From positions 1 to 15,081 of the forward strand of contig DASQHO010000026.1 of assembly GCA_035632055.1 (NCBI GenBank): DNA of 15,081 nt, written 5' to 3'. The position numbers were made by a program, and so were the translations under genes. Positions within the stretch are counted from its first letter, which is position 1. The number at the start of each line of letters is the position of its first letter. This document shows positions 4,184-11,944 of this stretch, piece by piece. This DNA is from REEB95 sp035632055. Lineage in GTDB: Bacteria > Pseudomonadota > Alphaproteobacteria > ATCC43930 > CGMCC-115725. The notes beneath the pieces were generated by a model. It worked only from the letters and a program-made list of their open reading frames with translations. It ran no database searches and was not told the DNA's origin.

Positions 4184-6514
4184 ATGGCAGCCATATCCCA
4201 CATCCACGACAAATCAGGCCAGCGCGGAAGTGCCAGCGCAATCGACCCGGTGTGCGGCATGACGGTCAATCCGGCTGTCACGCCGCACCGTGCGCATCAT
4301 CACGGCGCAGATTATTTTTTCTGCAACGCCGGCTGCCGCGCGAAATTCACCGCCGCGCCGGAAAAATATCTAGAGCGCTCAGCAGCGACCGCGCCGACGG
4401 ATACGAAATGGACCTGCCCCATGCATCCGGAGATCGTGCGCGATGCGCCGGGCGCCTGTCCAATCTGCGGCATGGCGCTCGAACCGCTGATGCCGGCCGC
4501 GGCGGCATCAAATCCCGAACTGTCCGACATGACGCGACGGCTATGGATCGGCGCAGCGCTGGCGTTGCCAGTTCTTGTCCTGCATATGAGCGGCTACTGG
4601 CCGGGACTGGATCTACACCGTTTCGTTTCGCCGGCCGCGTCGACTTGGATTCAGTTCGGGCTCGCAACGCCGGTCGTGTGGTGGGCCGGCTGGCCGTTCT
4701 TCCAGCGCGGCTGGATCTCGTTTGTCAGTCGCAACCTCAACATGTTCTCGCTGATCGCACTCGGCGTCGGTGCGGCCTACGGTTACAGCGTTGCCGCGAC
4801 GCTTGCGCCAGAGCTGTTTCCGACAGAGGTGCGCGATGCCGACGGGATGGTCGGGGTTTACTATGAAGCTGCTGCCGTCATTATCGTGCTCGTCCTGCTT
4901 GGACAGGTATTGGAATTGCGCGCGCGCGAACGCGCCGGTGGCGCGATCAGTGCCTTGCTCGATCTCGCGCCCAAAATCGCGCGGCGCGTGCGCGACGACG
5001 ACAGCGACGAGGCGGTCGCGCTCGCACAGGTTCACGTCGGCGACCGTCTTCGCATCCGGCCCGGCGACAGCGTGCCGGTGGATGGTAAAGTCATATCCGG
5101 CCACAGCGCGGTCGATGAATCGATGGTCACCGGCGAAGCAATGCCGATGGAAAAAACGGAAGGCGATCGGCTGATCGGCGGTACGATCAACGGCAGCGGC
5201 AGCCTGGTAATGCGCGCGGAAAAAATCGGCGCCGAGACGATGCTGGCGCGCATCGCTCAAATGGTGGCCGCGGCGCAGCGCAGTCGCCCGCCGATTCAGC
5301 GTTTGGCCGATCTCGTCGCCTCTTGGTTCGTGCCGGCCGTCATCGCGGTCGCGGCCCTCGCCTTCGCTGGCTGGCTCATCTGGGGGCCGGCGCCGGCCTT
5401 CGCCTATGCGCTGATCGCCGCGGTTTCGGTCCTTATTATCGCTTGTCCCTGCGCGCTCGGCCTGGCGACGCCAATGTCGATCATGGTCGGTATCGGCAAA
5501 GGCGCGACTGCGGGCGTTCTAATCAAGAACGCCGAGGCTTTGGAACGATTCGAGAAAGTCGACACACTGGTCTTCGACAAGACCGGTACTTTGACCGAAG
5601 GCAAGCCGCGCGTCGCCGTCGTCGTCGCGGCGCCGGGCTTCGACGAGAGCACGGTGTTGTCATTCGCGGCGGGTCTGGAGCGTTCGAGCGAGCATCCGCT
5701 CGCTGCCGCCATCGTGTCTGCCGCCACGCAGCGGGGCCTGACAATCCGCGATGCCGCCGACTTCCGTGCGCTGGCCGGTCAAGGCGTCACCGGCCGCGTC
5801 AACAATCGGCCGGTTGCCGTCGGTACGGTCAAATTGCTCGCAAGCCTCGGCATCGCCGATGCGGGTCTCGGCGTGCCTGCCGACAATCTCCGGCGAGACG
5901 GCGCCACGGTGATGTTCGTCGCCATCGACGGCCGTGCCGCGGGCGTCATCGCAGTCGCCGATCCGATCAAGGCGACGACGCCGGCAGCGCTGGCACAATT
6001 GCGCGCTGATGGAATTCGCATCGTCATGCTCACCGGCGATAATCGAACCGCGGCGCATGCCGTCGCTGCGAAACTCGGAATCGACGAGGTCGAAGCCGAA
6101 GTTTTACCGGAACAGAAACACACGCTGGTGCAACGTCTCCGGCGGGAAGGCCGGATTGTCGCGATGGTAGGCGATGGCATCAACGATGCGCCGGCACTGG
6201 CTGAAGCCGATATCGGCATCGCCATGGGCACTGGCACCGACGTCGCTATGGAGAGCGCCGGCGTCACGCTGGTCAAAGGCGATCTCGCCGGCATCGTACG
6301 GGCGCGGCGTCTTAGCCGCGCGACGATGCGCAACATAAGGCAAAATCTGGCACTCGCCTTCGTCTATAATGTGCTCGGAATCCCACTCGCCGCCGGTGTG
6401 CTCTATCCCGCTTTTGGCTTGCTGCTCAACCCAGTCGTGGCGGCGGCGGCGATGAGCTTCAGCTCGCTGTCGGTCGTCGGCAATGCGCTGCGGCTGCGCC
6501 GCGCGCGGATCTAG
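4184..6514 (+). CDS. copA: Cu(I)-translocating P1B-type ATPase with N-terminal YHS and heavy-metal-binding domains
   Basis: CopA exports cytosolic Cu(I) across the inner membrane. In the 776-aa protein, residues 20-63 form a YHS domain (DPVCGM, YFFCNAGC) and 76-101 a heavy-metal-binding domain (WTCPMHPEIV, CPICGMALEP); no classical HMA/CxxC domain is seen. Membrane helices start near residue 120. The actuator TGE is at 316-318, the transmembrane CPC motif at 421-423, the phosphorylated Asp at 465 (DKTGT), and the nucleotide-binding SEHPL follows. GDGIND is at 663-668. YN in the penultimate helix and MSFSS in the last are hallmarks of the Cu+ (P1B-1) subgroup. The ATG at 4184 fits family N termini; a TTG at 4157 would add nine residues. 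The gene is likely cotranscribed with cueR. Its TAG touches the maiA stop. Confidence 0.95.
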   Translation: MAAISHIHDKSGQRGSASAIDPVCGMTVNPAVTPHRAHHHGADYFFCNAGCRAKFTAAPEKYLERSAATAPTDTKWTCPMHPEIVRDAPGACPICGMALEPLMPAAAASNPELSDMTRRLWIGAALALPVLVLHMSGYWPGLDLHRFVSPAASTWIQFGLATPVVWWAGWPFFQRGWISFVSRNLNMFSLIALGVGAAYGYSVAATLAPELFPTEVRDADGMVGVYYEAAAVIIVLVLLGQVLELRARERAGGAISALLDLAPKIARRVRDDDSDEAVALAQVHVGDRLRIRPGDSVPVDGKVISGHSAVDESMVTGEAMPMEKTEGDRLIGGTINGSGSLVMRAEKIGAETMLARIAQMVAAAQRSRPPIQRLADLVASWFVPAVIAVAALAFAGWLIWGPAPAFAYALIAAVSVLIIACPCALGLATPMSIMVGIGKGATAGVLIKNAEALERFEKVDTLVFDKTGTLTEGKPRVAVVVAAPGFDESTVLSFAAGLERSSEHPLAAAIVSAATQRGLTIRDAADFRALAGQGVTGRVNNRPVAVGTVKLLASLGIADAGLGVPADNLRRDGATVMFVAIDGRAAGVIAVADPIKATTPAALAQLRADGIRIVMLTGDNRTAAHAVAAKLGIDEVEAEVLPEQKHTLVQRLRREGRIVAMVGDGINDAPALAEADIGIAMGTGTDVAMESAGVTLVKGDLAGIVRARRLSRATMRNIRQNLALAFVYNVLGIPLAAGVLYPAFGLLLNPVVAAAAMSFSSLSVVGNALRLRRARI

Positions 6515-7174
6515 TTATTTCTCGAAATCAGGCTGGTGATCAGGCGCAGCACGCTTGAAGGCATCGAGCCGCATGCAATTGTCAAAGACGCGCACGATGG
6601 TCGGGAATGGTGTGAGATCGAGGCTCGGATACCGCTTGGCGTTGAACATCTGAGGCACCAGACAGATATCGGCCAGGCCGGGCGCGTTGCCGTGGCAGAA
6701 TTCACCAGTGCGTTTGTCGCGCAGCATCGGCTCGATCGCCTCAAAGCCGAGCGTGATCCAGTGGTTGAACCAAGCCTCCACTGTCTTCTCGTCGTGTCCG
6801 AGCGGTTTGGCGAGGTAGCGCAGGACGCGCAGATTGTCGAGCGGATGGATATCGGCAGCGATGATCTGCGCCAGGGCGCGAACCCGCACCCGGTCCTCGG
6901 GCCCGTTGGGCAAGAGCTTAGGCGACGGATGGATCTCATCGAGATATTCGATGATCGCCAGCGACTGGACGAGATGCGCCTCGCCGTTGTCGAGCAGCGG
7001 CACGAGGCCTTGCGGGTTCTTGGCGAGATACTCGGGCGCCCGCTGCTCGTTCTTGCGCAAATTCACAAATGTCTGCTCGTAGGCGAGCCGCTTAAGGTTG
7101 AGCGCAATGCGCACCCGGAAGGCCGCCGACGAACGGAAATAACCGAAGAGTTTGAGCACGAGGCGCCTCACCAT
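6515..7174 (-). CDS. maiA: Maleylacetoacetate isomerase (zeta-class glutathione S-transferase)
   Basis: MaiA isomerises maleylacetoacetate to fumarylacetoacetate, with glutathione as cofactor, in tyrosine/homogentisate breakdown. From the ATG at 7174 the protein has 219 aa, close to the usual 210-215. The thioredoxin-like N-terminal domain has KLFGYFRSSAAFRVRIALN, the zeta-class SSxxxRVRIAL active-site motif; Ser15-Ser16 are kept and Ala17 replaces the Cys of the animal enzyme, as is common in bacteria. NPQGLVPLL and QSLAIIEYLDE form the glutathione-binding region, followed by the helical domain with GNAPGLADICLVPQ. GGAA upstream on the minus strand supports this start; a TTG at 7216 would add 14 residues. 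It diverges from a MarR gene, a likely regulator. The partners hmgA and fahA are not in the window. Confidence 0.9.
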   Translation of the reverse strand: MVRRLVLKLFGYFRSSAAFRVRIALNLKRLAYEQTFVNLRKNEQRAPEYLAKNPQGLVPLLDNGEAHLVQSLAIIEYLDEIHPSPKLLPNGPEDRVRVRALAQIIAADIHPLDNLRVLRYLAKPLGHDEKTVEAWFNHWITLGFEAIEPMLRDKRTGEFCHGNAPGLADICLVPQMFNAKRYPSLDLTPFPTIVRVFDNCMRLDAFKRAAPDHQPDFEK

Positions 7175-7270
7175 TTGTGTTTCCGTGGTTGTCGTCGCCG
7201 CGCGGCGCCACGTCAAGCCGGCGCGCCCGTCTCCGTGGTAGCCTTGACGCGCAGGCCCAAAGGCGCGACG

Positions 7271-7284
7271 GTTAACAATGTAAC
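7271..7284. promoter_or_regulatory. Possible MarR operator between maiA and marR
   Basis: GTTA (7271-7274) and TAAC (7281-7284) form a short dyad with a 6-bp centre, in an A/T-rich pocket just upstream of the marR start. MarR proteins often bind such dyads in divergent intergenic regions. The arms are short, so the call is weak. Confidence 0.3.
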
Positions 7285-7298
7285 TATTCCCAGAGGGG

Positions 7299-7793
7299 GT
7301 GGTGGTGGCAGAAACACGCGCAGCGCCCGCTTTTACGATCGAGCAGTTTCTGCCTTTCCGCTTGTCGGTACTGAGTAACCGACTGACCCGGGCTGCCGCG
7401 CGGGTCTATTCGCGGCGTTTCCGGCTGTCGGCGCCGGAATGGCGGACGATGGCGGTTCTCGGTCGTTATGGCGCCATGAACGCCAACAGCGTCGTCGATC
7501 GCACGGCAATGGACAAGGTAAGGGTCAGCCGGGCAGTGGCGCGGCTCACCGCGGCTGGCCACATCACGCGCCGGATCGATCCGACCGATCATCGGCGGGC
7601 GATCCTCGATCTCACGCCGCAGGGCACAACGACCTATCAGCAAATCGTACCGTGGCTGCGCGCGGTCCAAGACGAGATTCTCGCCGCGCTCGACGACAGC
7701 GAACGCCACGCACTCGAGACCATGCTGGCGAAGCTGGAGCAGACCGGAACGACGATCACTCCGACACGCGCCACCGCGGAATCCGACGACTAG
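7299..7793 (+). CDS. MarR-family transcriptional regulator
   Basis: This is a 164-aa winged-helix dimer of the MarR family. N- and C-terminal helices (about 13-40 and 125-152) form the dimer interface. The DNA-binding part runs from about 45 to 108: PEWRTMAVLGRYGAMNANSV, then recognition helix KVRVSRAVARLTAAGH and wing ITRRIDPTDHRRAILDLTPQG with the conserved D-x-R/H-R pattern. It opens with three GTG codons in a row (7299, 7302, 7305) behind AGAGGGGG (7292-7299); spacing favours the third, so the true protein may be two residues shorter. Divergence from maiA suggests it controls aromatic amino-acid catabolism, but the ligand is unknown. Its stop abuts the stop of the convergent glycosyltransferase gene. 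Confidence 0.88.
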   Translation: MVVAETRAAPAFTIEQFLPFRLSVLSNRLTRAAARVYSRRFRLSAPEWRTMAVLGRYGAMNANSVVDRTAMDKVRVSRAVARLTAAGHITRRIDPTDHRRAILDLTPQGTTTYQQIVPWLRAVQDEILAALDDSERHALETMLAKLEQTGTTITPTRATAESDD

Positions 7794-9455
7794 CTAACGC
7801 AGCTGGCCGCCGATGTGACCGCTGAAGATTGGCATATCGAGCTCGAGCGTGCGGGTCTTCTGCTCAACCGAATATTTCGGGCGATAGATCGTGAACGATT
7901 TGTCGGTGCGGCCCATCGTGCCGCCGATGGCGAAATGCGCGACGGGCGCGAAATCGGAACCCGAGAGCACCGCGGCAAGGCGGTGCATCTCGGTCAAGTC
8001 GGCCCAGAACCCATCCTGCGCGACGACGAGATCGATACCAAGGTTGCGAATCAATGCGGCGATCTGCGCCGGCGAATAATCCGCCTCACCGACGCCTCGG
8101 CGCCGCTCGATGGCGACGCGCAGCAGCAGCTTGTCGGCACGGATCGTCCAAATATCGCGGCGATCCTCGCGCATGCGTAAATCGAAGACGAAGTTGCCGT
8201 CGCGATAGCCGGAGAACAGGACGCGCGCGTTGGGCGGCATATGGTCGGCGACGTAATCCGCCATCTGCTTGTAGCCGGCCACCGTCGGCACCGGATCATA
8301 AGCGACGGTCCAGCCAAACACCCCGACGCCGACCGCCAGCGCAACCAAGCCGCCCAGGCGCCGCTGCAGGAGTTGATCAAGCGCGCACGCGGCCACGATT
8401 GCAAGCGGCGGCACGGCCGTCATGAGGTGGCGCGGTTCGCGCACCGCGATCGCCGTGAAAAACACATAGCCGACGAGCAACCAGCCAAGCAGCAGCCATG
8501 TAGGCCAGCCGTTGAGCACAGGAATCCGGCCGGCGATCAAAAATCCGAAGCCGGCGATCGCCAAGGCGAGCATCGGCCAGCCGACAATCTGCGGCAGTAG
8601 ACCGGGATAAAAGGTCCACGCCGCTAGGCTCCACCGCGGCAGCTCGCCAGTGAGATCGGCGGCCGACTGAATATTCGCGACGCCGAAGGTCAACAGCAGC
8701 CCAATCGCCGGTAGCGCGCCGATCACACCAATCGCCACAGCCCACCACAACCGGCGGTCGCGCAAAAGCGACCGACCACGCGCGGCAACTAGCGTCAGCA
8801 ACAATATCGCGGCAATGAATGCGACATTGTATTTGGTGTAAAGCGCCGCCAGCAGGAACACGACGGCGAACGCCAGGTCACGGCCGCGGTCGAAGCGCAG
8901 GAAGCACACGAAAGCGTAGACGCCCCAGACCAGCCAGGCCATGGCCGGAACGTCGAGCATGACCTGACGGCCCCACAGCGCCAGTTCGGGCATGCCCATC
9001 AGCATCAATGCGGCGCCGAGCGCGGCAGCGCGCGACGCCCACAGCCTGGTCAAACGATAAACGCCCAAGCCAAGCAGCGCGTAAAATAGCGCGACCGTCG
9101 CCTGCGCGGCAAACTGCGTGACGCCCGCCAGGGCAAAGGCCGCCGCCTCGAAAACGTAGAACAGCGGCGGATAGAACAGGATCGAGAGCGACGGATATTG
9201 TAGGTAATAAGCCTCAGACCATGCCACAGGATGGCGCGGCAGGGCGATGATCAAATCCTTGACGAATGCGCCGTTGAGCGCGTGGCGGGGCGCATCGCTC
9301 CACGCGAAGTCGCCGCCGAGCGGCGATGTCGCCAGCAGCGCGCCCGCCGCAACAAGGATCGTGATATACGGCGCAAAACGACGCGCGAGACAAAGCCATT
9401 TCCGAACACGTTCGGCGCTAAGCCAACCTGCATCCGCCGTCGAAGGCGAGACCAT
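7794..9455 (-). CDS. Glycosyltransferase family 39 (ArnT/PMT-like) membrane protein
   Basis: This 553-aa integral inner-membrane protein resembles the GT39/PMT_2 family, which moves sugars from polyprenyl-phosphate donors onto lipid or protein acceptors on the periplasmic side. A cytoplasmic start (1-27) precedes the first helix (about 28-44). The first periplasmic loop holds GGDFAWSDAPRHALNGAF, with Asp54 at the position of the family's catalytic acidic residue. YPSLSILFYPPLFYVFE and WGRQVMLDVPAMAWL follow, with about ten more hydrophobic segments. The last ~165 residues form a soluble domain with YKQMADYVADHMPPNARVL. The ATG at 9455 is preferred because GGGAG lies 9 nt upstream; a GTG at 9536 would add 27 residues. 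Substrate cannot be told from sequence. Confidence 0.82.
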   Translation of the reverse strand: MVSPSTADAGWLSAERVRKWLCLARRFAPYITILVAAGALLATSPLGGDFAWSDAPRHALNGAFVKDLIIALPRHPVAWSEAYYLQYPSLSILFYPPLFYVFEAAAFALAGVTQFAAQATVALFYALLGLGVYRLTRLWASRAAALGAALMLMGMPELALWGRQVMLDVPAMAWLVWGVYAFVCFLRFDRGRDLAFAVVFLLAALYTKYNVAFIAAILLLTLVAARGRSLLRDRRLWWAVAIGVIGALPAIGLLLTFGVANIQSAADLTGELPRWSLAAWTFYPGLLPQIVGWPMLALAIAGFGFLIAGRIPVLNGWPTWLLLGWLLVGYVFFTAIAVREPRHLMTAVPPLAIVAACALDQLLQRRLGGLVALAVGVGVFGWTVAYDPVPTVAGYKQMADYVADHMPPNARVLFSGYRDGNFVFDLRMREDRRDIWTIRADKLLLRVAIERRRGVGEADYSPAQIAALIRNLGIDLVVAQDGFWADLTEMHRLAAVLSGSDFAPVAHFAIGGTMGRTDKSFTIYRPKYSVEQKTRTLELDMPIFSGHIGGQLR

Positions 9456-9522
9456 TCCGTCCAGTCTCCCGATCAGGTGCTGCGATCCTAATGAGGTGAA
9501 GGTTAAGATCGACGAAACGGGG

Positions 9523-9552
9523 TGATTGCGCGTCACTATCCCGTGCTATAAG
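9523..9552 (+). promoter_or_regulatory. Probable promoter of the aroQ-accB-accC operon
   Basis: A good -10 box TATAAG (9547-9552) lies 35 nt before the aroQ start. Possible -35 boxes are TGATTG (9523-9528, 18-bp spacer) or TTGCGC (9526-9531, 15-bp spacer). It lies in the 132-bp divergent gap shared with the glycosyltransferase gene. Confidence 0.45.
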
Positions 9553-9587
9553 CCTTTTTCCGACAATGCATTTCGAGGGCAACCGCG

Positions 9588-10040
9588 GTGGCCGGCGCGA
9601 CCATCTTGATTCTCAACGGTCCTAATCTGAACCTGCTCGGCGTGCGCGAGCCGGAGACTTACGGCCGCGACACACTTGCCGACATCGAAGAGGCGTGCAT
9701 GGAGCGCGGTTCGGTGCTTGGTCTGACGGTCGATTTCCGGCAGACCAATACCGAAGGCCAGTTGGTCGAATGGATTCAGGAAGCGCGCGAGAATGCCGAC
9801 GGTATCGTCATCAATCCGGCCGGCTACACCACGACTTCAGTGGCGATCCTCGATGCGCTGCTTGCGGCCGACCTGCCGATCATCGAAGTGCACTTGTCCA
9901 ACATCCATCGCCGTGAAACCTTTCGCCACGATTCGCTGGTGAGCCGCGCCGCGACCGGCGTGATTTGCGGACTGGGCGCGCAGGGCTACCTGCTTGCGCT
10001 CGAAGCGATGGCGCGACTGCTCGAAGCCGATAACGACTGA
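9588..10040 (+). CDS. aroQ: 3-dehydroquinate dehydratase, type II
   Basis: AroQ dehydrates 3-dehydroquinate to 3-dehydroshikimate, the third step of the shikimate pathway; type II enzymes are cytosolic dodecamers. The 150-aa protein has NGPNLNLLG (10-18), then Arg20 and the catalytic Tyr25 in REPETYG. QTNTEGQLVEWI is at 52-63, NPAGYTTTS (76-84) contains an active-site Asn, and EVHLSNIHRRETFRH (100-114) contains the catalytic His102. The start is GTG at 9588, with GAGGG (9575-9579) at good spacing. accB starts 11 nt past the stop, so the genes are probably cotranscribed, an arrangement familiar in alphaproteobacteria. Confidence 0.96.
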   Translation: MAGATILILNGPNLNLLGVREPETYGRDTLADIEEACMERGSVLGLTVDFRQTNTEGQLVEWIQEARENADGIVINPAGYTTTSVAILDALLAADLPIIEVHLSNIHRRETFRHDSLVSRAATGVICGLGAQGYLLALEAMARLLEADND

Positions 10041-10051
10041 CCCGGGGTTCG

Positions 10052-10495
10052 ATGACCAAGCAAAGTGATTTGATGGTGGATGGCGATCTCGTGCGCGCAC
10101 TCGCAGCGTTGCTCGAAGAGACCGGCCTGAGCGAAATCGAATACGCGCAGGGCGATCGCCGCATCCGCGTGGTGCGCAACGCGCCGACGGTACCAGCAGT
10201 AACCGTGTCGATGCCGCCGCCTTCGGCACCGGCCGGTGCACCGGTCGCAGAAGCCGAGCCGCTTGGCGCGGTCAAGGCCCCCATGGTCGGCACCGCTTAC
10301 CTGGCGCCGCAGCCCGGCGCAGGCCGGTTTGTCAACATCGGCGACCACGTACGCGAAGGCCAACCGCTGCTGGTCATCGAGGCGATGAAGGTGATGAACC
10401 AGATCCAGGCACCGCGTAGCGGCCACGTGAAGGAGATTTTGGTCGCCGACGGCACGCCGGTGGAGTTCGGCCAGATTCTGATGGTCTTGGAGTAG
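10052..10495 (+). CDS. accB: Biotin carboxyl carrier protein of acetyl-CoA carboxylase
   Basis: AccB carries carboxybiotin between biotin carboxylase and the carboxyltransferase, to make malonyl-CoA for fatty acid synthesis. The 147-aa protein has three parts. Residues 1-43 are the AccC-binding helix/strand region (VRALAALLEETGLSEIEY). Residues 44-72 form a Pro/Ala-rich linker. Residues 73-147 form the biotinyl domain, with KAPMVGTAYLAPQPG and the biotinylation motif EAMKVMN, where Lys113 is modified; the strand QAPRSGHVKEILV and the final FGQILMVLE complete it. ATG at 10052 has a modest GGGG upstream. It lies between aroQ and accC in one direction. Confidence 0.97.
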   Translation: MTKQSDLMVDGDLVRALAALLEETGLSEIEYAQGDRRIRVVRNAPTVPAVTVSMPPPSAPAGAPVAEAEPLGAVKAPMVGTAYLAPQPGAGRFVNIGDHVREGQPLLVIEAMKVMNQIQAPRSGHVKEILVADGTPVEFGQILMVLE

Positions 10496-10539
10496 GCGCG
10501 TTGGAATGCCGAGCTCCGTGACGACGGGCATAAGCTGAC

Positions 10540-11880
10540 ATGTTCGAAAAGGTGCTGATCGCTAATCGTGGCGAAATTGCGCTCCGCATCCACCGGGCGT
10601 GCCGCGAAATGGGCATTCGCACGGTCGCGGTGCATTCGACAGCCGACAACAACGCCATGCACGTGCGCCTCGCCGACGAAAGCGTGTGCATCGGCCCACC
10701 GCCAGCACGCGAAAGCTATCTCAACATTCCCGCGATCCTGTCGGCGGCGGCGATCACCGGCGCCGACGCCATCCATCCGGGCCTTGGCTTCCTCGCCGAG
10801 AACGCCGAATTCGCGCAGATCGTCGGCGAGCACGACCTCGTCTTCATCGGCCCATCGCCGGAGCATATCCGGCTGATGGGCGACAAAGTGGCGGCGAAGC
10901 GCACCGCCCAAGAGCTCGGCATTCCGGTGGTTCCAGGCGGCCACGCCATCACCGATCTCAACCAGGCGCGCGAAGAAGCCGACCGTATCGGCTTTCCAAT
11001 TCTGATTAAGGCCGCAGCCGGCGGCGGCGGCCGCGGGATGCGGGTGGCGCGCGACAAAGCCGAACTCACAATGCAGTTTCCGATCGCACAAGCCGAGGCG
11101 CAGACCTTCTTCGGCAACGGCGCGCTCTATCTCGAACGCTTTCTTGCCAAGCCACGCCATATTGAGGTGCAGATCCTCGGCGATGGCCAAGGCAGCGTCG
11201 TGCATCTTGGCGGCCGCGACTGCTCGCTGCAGCGCAAGCACCAGAAGCTGCTGGAGGAGACGCCCTCGCCCGGCCTCAACGTAGCGGAACGGCAGCAGAT
11301 CTGCGAACTTGCGGCAACGACGATGCGCAAGCTCGGTTACAAGAGCGCTGGCACACTCGAATTCCTCTACCAGGACGGCGAGTTCTTCTTCATCGAGATG
11401 AACACGCGTCTCCAGGTCGAGCATCCGATTTCGGAGATGGTCACCGGCATCGACATCGTGCGCGAACAAATTCGCATCGCCGCCGGTGCGCCGCTCGGTT
11501 ATCGCCAGGAAGACATCAAAATCTCAGGCCACGCAATTGAGTGCCGCATCAATGCTGAAAATCCTGAGACCTTCGCGCCATCGCCCGGCGTGATTCAGCG
11601 CTACCACGCACCCGGCGGCATGGGCGTGCGCGTCGACAGCGCGCTTTACCAGGGCTACACCGTGCCGCCGCATTACGACAGCCTCGTCGCCAAGCTGATT
11701 GTGCACGGTGGCACGCGCAACGAATGCCTGATGCGGCTGCGGCGTGCGCTGGAAGAGTTCGTGATCTCAGGCATCGAGACCACCATTCCGTTGCACCAGA
11801 AACTAATGACATCGGAAGCCTTCCTCAACGGCGACTACGACATCGGCTGGTTTGAGCGAACATTCAACGGCAAGACTTGA
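10540..11880 (+). CDS. accC: Biotin carboxylase subunit of acetyl-CoA carboxylase
   Basis: AccC uses ATP and bicarbonate to carboxylate biotin on AccB. The 446-aa length matches the family (E. coli 449). The N-terminal domain opens MFEKVLIANRGEIALRI and includes HPGLGFLAENAEFA. The ATP-grasp domain has the glycine-rich loop GGGGRGMR (161-168), then HIEVQILGD, RDCSLQRKHQKLLEE, and the metal/catalytic block EMNTRLQVEHP (286-296) with E286, N288 and R290. The C-terminal domain includes HAIECRINAENP and YDSLVAKLI. Leu replaces the more usual Tyr in HPGYGFL. It starts 44 nt after accB; the Shine-Dalgarno is weak. Confidence 0.98.
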   Translation: MFEKVLIANRGEIALRIHRACREMGIRTVAVHSTADNNAMHVRLADESVCIGPPPARESYLNIPAILSAAAITGADAIHPGLGFLAENAEFAQIVGEHDLVFIGPSPEHIRLMGDKVAAKRTAQELGIPVVPGGHAITDLNQAREEADRIGFPILIKAAAGGGGRGMRVARDKAELTMQFPIAQAEAQTFFGNGALYLERFLAKPRHIEVQILGDGQGSVVHLGGRDCSLQRKHQKLLEETPSPGLNVAERQQICELAATTMRKLGYKSAGTLEFLYQDGEFFFIEMNTRLQVEHPISEMVTGIDIVREQIRIAAGAPLGYRQEDIKISGHAIECRINAENPETFAPSPGVIQRYHAPGGMGVRVDSALYQGYTVPPHYDSLVAKLIVHGGTRNECLMRLRRALEEFVISGIETTIPLHQKLMTSEAFLNGDYDIGWFERTFNGKT

Positions 11881-11944
11881 CTGTTGCGACCGGTGAATGC
11901 CGCTCTTGATCCGGCGCCAGCGGCGTACCACGCTTTGTTCGCGC

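Noticed and set aside
4613..5260. 215-aa minus-strand open frame inside copA
   Set aside because: Shadow frame; the copA reading carries the intact P-type ATPase motifs.
6536..7378. 280-aa plus-strand open frame
   Set aside because: Antisense of maiA that crosses the intergenic region into marR; no homology pattern seen.
10297..11469. 390-aa minus-strand open frame
   Set aside because: Antisense of accB/accC produced by strong third-position GC.
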